Source: an uncultured Pseudomonadota bacterium
Lineage (GTDB): Bacteria > Pseudomonadota > Gammaproteobacteria > Burkholderiales > SG8-39
Reading direction: 5' to 3'
NCBI GenBank assembly: GCA_903829815.1
Contig: CAIKRR010000029.1
Coordinates: 1 to 64,000, forward strand
Length of the DNA stretch: 64,000 nucleotides
Positions 60,827 through 64,000 of this stretch are shown here, one piece after another (position 1 is the first letter of the stretch; the number at the start of each line of letters is the position of its first letter). The notes under the pieces are model-generated. The model was not told where the DNA came from. It did not search any database and was given only the letters and a program-made list of their open reading frames with translations. The translations under genes were made by a program, and so were the position numbers.

Positions 60827-62062
60827 TCAACGCAAGGACACCATGGTTTGCAGCAGCGCATCCTGGGTCTTGATGGTCTCGGCGTTGGCCTGGTAGGTAC
60901 GCTGCGCCGTGATCATTGCGACCAGCGATGCGGTGAGATCGACGTTGGACTGCTCGAGCGCACCGGACTGCAGGCTGCCCATGGTTCCCGTACCGGGCGC
61001 GCCAGTGACTGGCTGCCCCGAGTTCTTGGTAGCCGCCCACGCGTTGTTGCCGAGGAACTGCAGCCCCTGCACATCAGTGAAGGAGGCCAGCGCGATCTGC
61101 CCCTGCGGACGACTCTGCCCGTTGGAGTAGCGACCCTGGATCAGACCGTCAGCACCGATGTTGAGGCCCAGCAGCTTGCCCGATGCGTAGCCATCCTGAC
61201 TGATCGCAGTGACGCCAAACGCGGCACCAAACTGGGTTGTCCCGTTGAAACCGAGGCTGAGAGCCTGCGGCGAAGCAGCGCCTCCACCCATCGTGAGCGA
61301 AAGTTGAATCGGCAGCGTGGTCCTGGTCGTGTCGATGGCACCACTGGGCAAGAAAACCAGGTCGCTCACTGAACCGCCTGCGTTGATATTGCCCCCATCC
61401 AGTTGAGCCCGAACATCCCAGGTGTTGGCCGCCGCAGTGCTGTGTATGAAGAACAGGGACAGCGTATGAGCATTGCCCAGACTGTCATAGAGCTGCGCAG
61501 TGGTCGTGCTGGTGAAGGTCGAAGGCACCGTCGCGTCAAACTGGGTCGGATCGAGCGCCGGCCTGGTCGAGTCGAGATTGGCGGTCACCCCCAGGCTGCT
61601 GCTGGGCTTGGGCGAGATGTCGGATGAACTGATGGCGATCGGCTGCGCGCTCGAAGAGGCCTGCACGGTCGCGTTGGCGTCGACCCCGTAGCCCTCGAGC
61701 CGGTCACCCGCCGAATTGGCCATATAGCCACTCGCATCGACCCGGAATTGACCATCGCGCGAGAACACAGTCTGGCCTTCACGCTGCAACTGGAAGAAGC
61801 CGCTCCCGTTAATCGCCACATCCAGAGGATTGTTGGTCACCGACAGGCCGCCCTGACTGTAGTCGGTCGATATCGAACCGACCGAAACCCCGATGCCGGC
61901 GTCGGTTAAACTGGCCCCTGCAACAGATGCCGCATACACGTCGGCAAACTGTGCCGCTGAGGATTTGAAACCGATGGTGCTCGAGTTGGCGACGTTGTTG
62001 CCGATGATTTCAAGATTCTTCGATGCGGCATTGAGTCCGCTGATGGCTTGCTGAAAACTCAC
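60827..62062 (-). CDS. flgE: flagellar hook protein
   Basis: A 411-residue hook subunit. The N-terminus Ser-Phe-Gln-Gln-Ala-Ile-Ser-Gly-Leu-Asn-Ala-Ala, then Ile-Gly-Asn-Asn-Val-Ala-Asn-Ser-Ser-Thr-Ile-Gly-Phe-Lys, and the end helix Leu-Val-Ala-Met-Ile-Thr-Ala-Gln-Arg-Thr-Tyr-Gln-Ala-Asn-Ala-Glu, are the family marks. The start is GTG at 62062, because the open frame continues far upstream into flgD in a frame that does not encode protein; AGGAG lies about 12 bases before it. The length is typical for hook proteins. Confidence 0.95.
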   Translation of the reverse strand: MSFQQAISGLNAASKNLEIIGNNVANSSTIGFKSSAAQFADVYAASVAGASLTDAGIGVSVGSISTDYSQGGLSVTNNPLDVAINGSGFFQLQREGQTVFSRDGQFRVDASGYMANSAGDRLEGYGVDANATVQASSSAQPIAISSSDISPKPSSSLGVTANLDSTRPALDPTQFDATVPSTFTSTTTAQLYDSLGNAHTLSLFFIHSTAAANTWDVRAQLDGGNINAGGSVSDLVFLPSGAIDTTRTTLPIQLSLTMGGGAASPQALSLGFNGTTQFGAAFGVTAISQDGYASGKLLGLNIGADGLIQGRYSNGQSRPQGQIALASFTDVQGLQFLGNNAWAATKNSGQPVTGAPGTGTMGSLQSGALEQSNVDLTASLVAMITAQRTYQANAETIKTQDALLQTMVSLR

Positions 62063-62113
62063 GATGGTGCTCCTGTCTGGGGTGCCGTTTGGGCCGGCTG
62101 CCTGAGTCCGGTT

Positions 62114-62135
62114 CGGCCCCGAAGCGCCGGGGCCG
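62114..62135. other. intercistronic hairpin between flgD and flgE
   Basis: CGGCCCC at 62114-62120 pairs with GGGGCCG at 62129-62135 (seven-base GC stem, eight-base loop) in the 98-base gap between flgD and flgE. On the plus strand a T-rich run follows (62136-62141), but the genes are read from the minus strand, where no U-run follows. It is therefore more likely an RNA-processing or stability element that separates flgBCD from the hook gene than a terminator. It would be the only sizeable structured gap inside the operon. Confidence 0.4.
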
Positions 62136-62160
62136 TGTTTTCGCTGGGGGACGGCTGCGG

Positions 62161-62847
62161 TTACATCATCTGCACGACATCGGAGAGCGACTTCACGCCG
62201 AGGCTCCCCAGGTTCAATTGCGGCTGACCGTTGGCGTTCTGCTGCACCCCCTGGACGACACCGGCTGCAAGCGTGGAAGCCGACACCGCCTGACCGCCCG
62301 AGGTGGCCTGGACGCTGAAGGTGTACTGGCCGGGCCGCGCCTGCGACCCATCGCTCTGGGTGCCATTCCAGCTGAAGAGCGACATGCCGGCGCCGGTGCC
62401 AGTCAGTGGCAGTTGTGCGACCACCAGGCCGCTCGCGTTGCGGATCGTGATCGATCCACCGTCCACGGCCGAGGGCAACTGGTAGCCACCACCGGTTGCG
62501 CTGCCATTGCTGAAATCGAGTCCGTCGCCAGCGACCAGGGCGGTATGTCCCACCAGATTGGTCGAGTCCAGCGTCTGCAGCGAGCCGATCTGTCCGAGCA
62601 GCGAGGTGATGCTGGTGTTGAGATTCTGGATGCCCTGCACCGAGCTGATCTGCGCCAGTTGCGAGGTCATCTGCGAGGAATCCATCGGATTCATCGGGTC
62701 CTGGTTCTTCATCTGCGCGACCAGCAAGGTCAGAAACTGATTCTGGATCTGTGCTGCACTGCTGCCCGATCCCGCAGCCGAGGCAGCGGTGCCGGCAGCC
62801 GTTGCCAGGCCGGGGTTGCCCGCGGGCGCAAGGGTGCTGATGCTCAT
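62161..62847 (-). CDS. flgD: flagellar hook cap / scaffolding protein
   Basis: A 228-residue hook assembly factor. The N-terminal FlgD segment reads Gln-Asn-Gln-Phe-Leu-Thr-Leu-Leu-Val-Ala-Gln-Met-Lys-Asn-Gln-Asp-Pro-Met-Asn-Pro-Met, an unmistakable signature, followed by Leu-Ala-Gln-Ile-Ser-Ser-Val-Gln-Gly-Ile. The C-terminal half is the FlgD Tudor/FnIII-like domain with Phe-Ser-Trp-Asn-Gly-Thr and Gly-Gln-Tyr-Thr-Phe. It lies 67 bases after flgC. Confidence 0.96.
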   Translation of the reverse strand: MSISTLAPAGNPGLATAAGTAASAAGSGSSAAQIQNQFLTLLVAQMKNQDPMNPMDSSQMTSQLAQISSVQGIQNLNTSITSLLGQIGSLQTLDSTNLVGHTALVAGDGLDFSNGSATGGGYQLPSAVDGGSITIRNASGLVVAQLPLTGTGAGMSLFSWNGTQSDGSQARPGQYTFSVQATSGGQAVSASTLAAGVVQGVQQNANGQPQLNLGSLGVKSLSDVVQMM

Positions 62848-62914
62848 GAACGATCGCTCCGTGTGATGGGTACCAGAAAAACACCGGCTTGCAAGAAGAC
62901 GACGACAGCGACGC

Positions 62915-63406
62915 TCATGATGTGATCTGCAGCGTGTGCATCATCAGCGTCTTGGCGGTGTTCATGACCTCGGCATTGGCCTGATAGGAGCGCGATGCCG
63001 AGATCATGTTGACCATTTCCTCGACGACGTTGACGTTGGGCTGATTGACATAGCCCTCGCCATCGGCCATCGGATGCTTGGGGTCGTAGATGCGCTTGGC
63101 CGGGACCGAACTCTCGACGATGCCACTCACCTTGACCCCGACCGGGCTGGCACTGCTCGACACGGTGTAGCCACTGCCTTGCCCGACGGCCGCAGTCAGC
63201 AACGGCGACACCGGAACTGCGGGCCCACTGCTCGGATTGGCCGACACCGGTGAAGCTTCGAACACCACCTGGCGCGCCTTGTAGGCCTTGCCATCGGGTC
63301 CGGCAACTGAGTCGGCATTGGCCAGGTTGCTGGCCACGACATTGAGCCGCTGGCTCTGCGCCACCATGCCCGAGCCGGCCACATCGAAGATCTTGAAAAG
63401 CGACAT
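62915..63406 (-). CDS. flgC: flagellar proximal rod protein FlgC
   Basis: A 163-residue rod protein. N-terminal [14 protein letters not shown], then [11 protein letters not shown]; C-terminal [19 protein letters not shown]. About 25 residues longer than enterobacterial FlgC because of a Ser/Pro/Gly-rich middle. It starts 14 bases after flgB. Confidence 0.96.
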   Translation of the reverse strand: MSLFKIFDVAGSGMVAQSQRLNVVASNLANADSVAGPDGKAYKARQVVFEASPVSANPSSGPAVPVSPLLTAAVGQGSGYTVSSSASPVGVKVSGIVESSVPAKRIYDPKHPMADGEGYVNQPNVNVVEEMVNMISASRSYQANAEVMNTAKTLMMHTLQITS

Positions 63407-63420
63407 CTCGATTCTCCCGC

Positions 63421-63867
63421 TCAGCCGTTGCTGCCGTTTTGCATCGCTGCCTGCAGCGTCTTCATGTCATTGGCGACGAAACGCAATGTGGCCTCGTAGC
63501 GAATGGCGTTCTCGGCAAACTGCGCACGCTCGAGATCGAGGTCGACCGTATTGCTGTCGATCGCTGCCTGCCCCGGTGTGCGGTAGACAAGATCAGCACC
63601 GCCGCTCAGTGCCGCGAGACTCATGTGACCGGCTCGAGTGGTTACCGGCGCCAGCGCCGAAGAGGGCGCGGCGGTGGTCGAGCGATCACCGGCACCCGCC
63701 GCAGAACCGGTCTGCCGTTGCAAAGTCGCTGCGAAATCGAAATCCACCGCCCGATAACCAGGGGTGTCGGCATTGACGATGTTGCCGGCCAGCACCTGTT
63801 GCCGTGCCGCGCGCAGCTTCAGTGCTTGTGACTGGAAATCAAGTGACTGGATGATTGGTCCGAGCAT
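63421..63867 (-). CDS. flgB: flagellar proximal rod protein FlgB
   Basis: A 148-residue rod protein and first gene of the operon. Family marks are [21 protein letters not shown] and the C-terminal [15 protein letters not shown]. ATG 63867 is chosen because GGGGAGAG stands just upstream and the family N-terminus begins there; a longer frame from 63942 lacks both. Confidence 0.95.
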   Translation of the reverse strand: MLGPIIQSLDFQSQALKLRAARQQVLAGNIVNADTPGYRAVDFDFAATLQRQTGSAAGAGDRSTTAAPSSALAPVTTRAGHMSLAALSGGADLVYRTPGQAAIDSNTVDLDLERAQFAENAIRYEATLRFVANDMKTLQAAMQNGSNG

Positions 63868-64000
63868 CGCGCTCTCCCCAGGGCTGACCGCAACAGAAGT
63901 GCCGGTCGATGGGACGATTATCCGCAGCACCCCCGCATCCAATTGGCCGATAAGAGGGCGTCAATCCGCGCTGATCATCGATTCAACAATGGCACGCGCC
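63868..64000. other. start of the region upstream of flgB
   Basis: These 133 bases should contain the flgB promoter, read leftward, and possibly promoters of a rightward gene such as flgA or flgM beyond the window. On the minus strand TTGACG (complement of 63959-63964) is a possible -35 box, but no good -10 follows. On the plus strand GCCGATAA at 63946-63953 equals the sigma-28 -10 consensus, without a matching -35, and an ATG at 63989 opens four codons before the edge. None of these is firm. Confidence 0.3.

Noticed and set aside
60827-62884. A 685-codon continuous frame covering flgE and flgD
   Set aside because: The part upstream of 62062 is out of frame with flgD and reads as Arg/Gly/His-rich nonsense; flgE starts at the GTG at 62062 and flgD has its own good frame.
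63946-63953. GCCGATAA, identical to the sigma-28 -10 consensus, on the plus strand
   Set aside because: No TAAA-type -35 element at the required distance, and no gene can be confirmed to the right before the window ends.
63990-64000. TGGCACG, like a sigma-54 -24 element, at the right edge
   Set aside because: The -12 element would lie outside the window, so it cannot be tested here; it also overlaps a possible start codon.
1-64000. CRISPR arrays, tRNA or rRNA genes, insertion sequences, prophage genes
   Set aside because: No regularly spaced repeats, cloverleaf-like segments, transposase or integrase motifs were recognised on reading; a dedicated tRNA and repeat scan would be needed to exclude weak cases.

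Overview
The window is about 63% GC. Gene content points to a betaproteobacterium, most likely Burkholderiales: several Bug-type (TctC) binding proteins, a dnaX-ybaB-recR block, and a single flgB-to-flgL operon. The species cannot be read from the sequence. There are 52 protein genes I would defend, one coding remnant, and no tRNA, rRNA, CRISPR array or transposase that I can see.

Layout, left to right. (1) 1-3.4 kb: the C-terminal end of an RTX-like repeat protein, a PepSY protein paired with a cytochrome b561, and a GhrA-like 2-hydroxyacid dehydrogenase. (2) 3.9-7.9 kb: an unusual three-gene operon of a DASS anion transporter fused to an N-terminal cyclic-nucleotide-binding-like domain, a membrane-anchored ABC_sub_bind protein, and a GAPDH paralogue with a rewritten active-site segment. 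(3) 8-13.5 kb: a leftward tripartite tricarboxylate transporter operon (TctC, TctB, TctA, a maleate isomerase/Asp-Glu racemase family enzyme, a second TctC). It faces a small XRE regulator, with a perfect FNR-type box between them. (4) 13.6-17.9 kb: hydantoinase/oxoprolinase HyuA-HyuB with a coupled small protein. (5) 18.1-23.9 kb: a complete RND efflux operon behind a good sigma-70 promoter. (6) 24-26.7 kb: a UbiD-family decarboxylase overlapping a hybrid kinase with a decayed ATPase domain. (7) 26.8-29.7 kb: a molybdenum hydroxylase small and large subunit pair without an FAD subunit. (8) 29.7-32.1 kb: a DUF1295, DUF2878 and cyclopropane-fatty-acid-synthase-like lipid operon. (9) 32.3-37.8 kb: a fumarylacetoacetate hydrolase family protein followed by a complete branched-chain amino-acid type ABC transporter. 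(10) 37.8-43.7 kb: single genes for an MDR-type dehydrogenase, an Ldh-family oxidoreductase, an amidohydrolase and an orphan CoxL-type subunit. (11) 43.7-48.6 kb: CaiB-type CoA transferase, a NitT/TauT-type ABC transporter and a methylenetetrahydrofolate-reductase-like protein. (12) 48.8-53.2 kb: dnaX, ybaB, recR and a soluble NarL-type two-component pair. (13) 53.2-63.9 kb: the leftward flgBCDEFGHIJKL operon for the flagellar rod, hook, rings and hook-filament junction.

Regions 3 to 11 look like a mosaic of small catabolic modules, each pairing an uptake system with one to three enzymes for organic acids, cyclic amides or aromatic acids. No substrate can be assigned from sequence alone. The right end is housekeeping and motility DNA with conserved gene order. 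The most unusual items are the operon at 3.9-7.9 kb, the UbiD/decayed-kinase pair, the small Cys-containing protein coupled to HyuB, and the FNR-type box.
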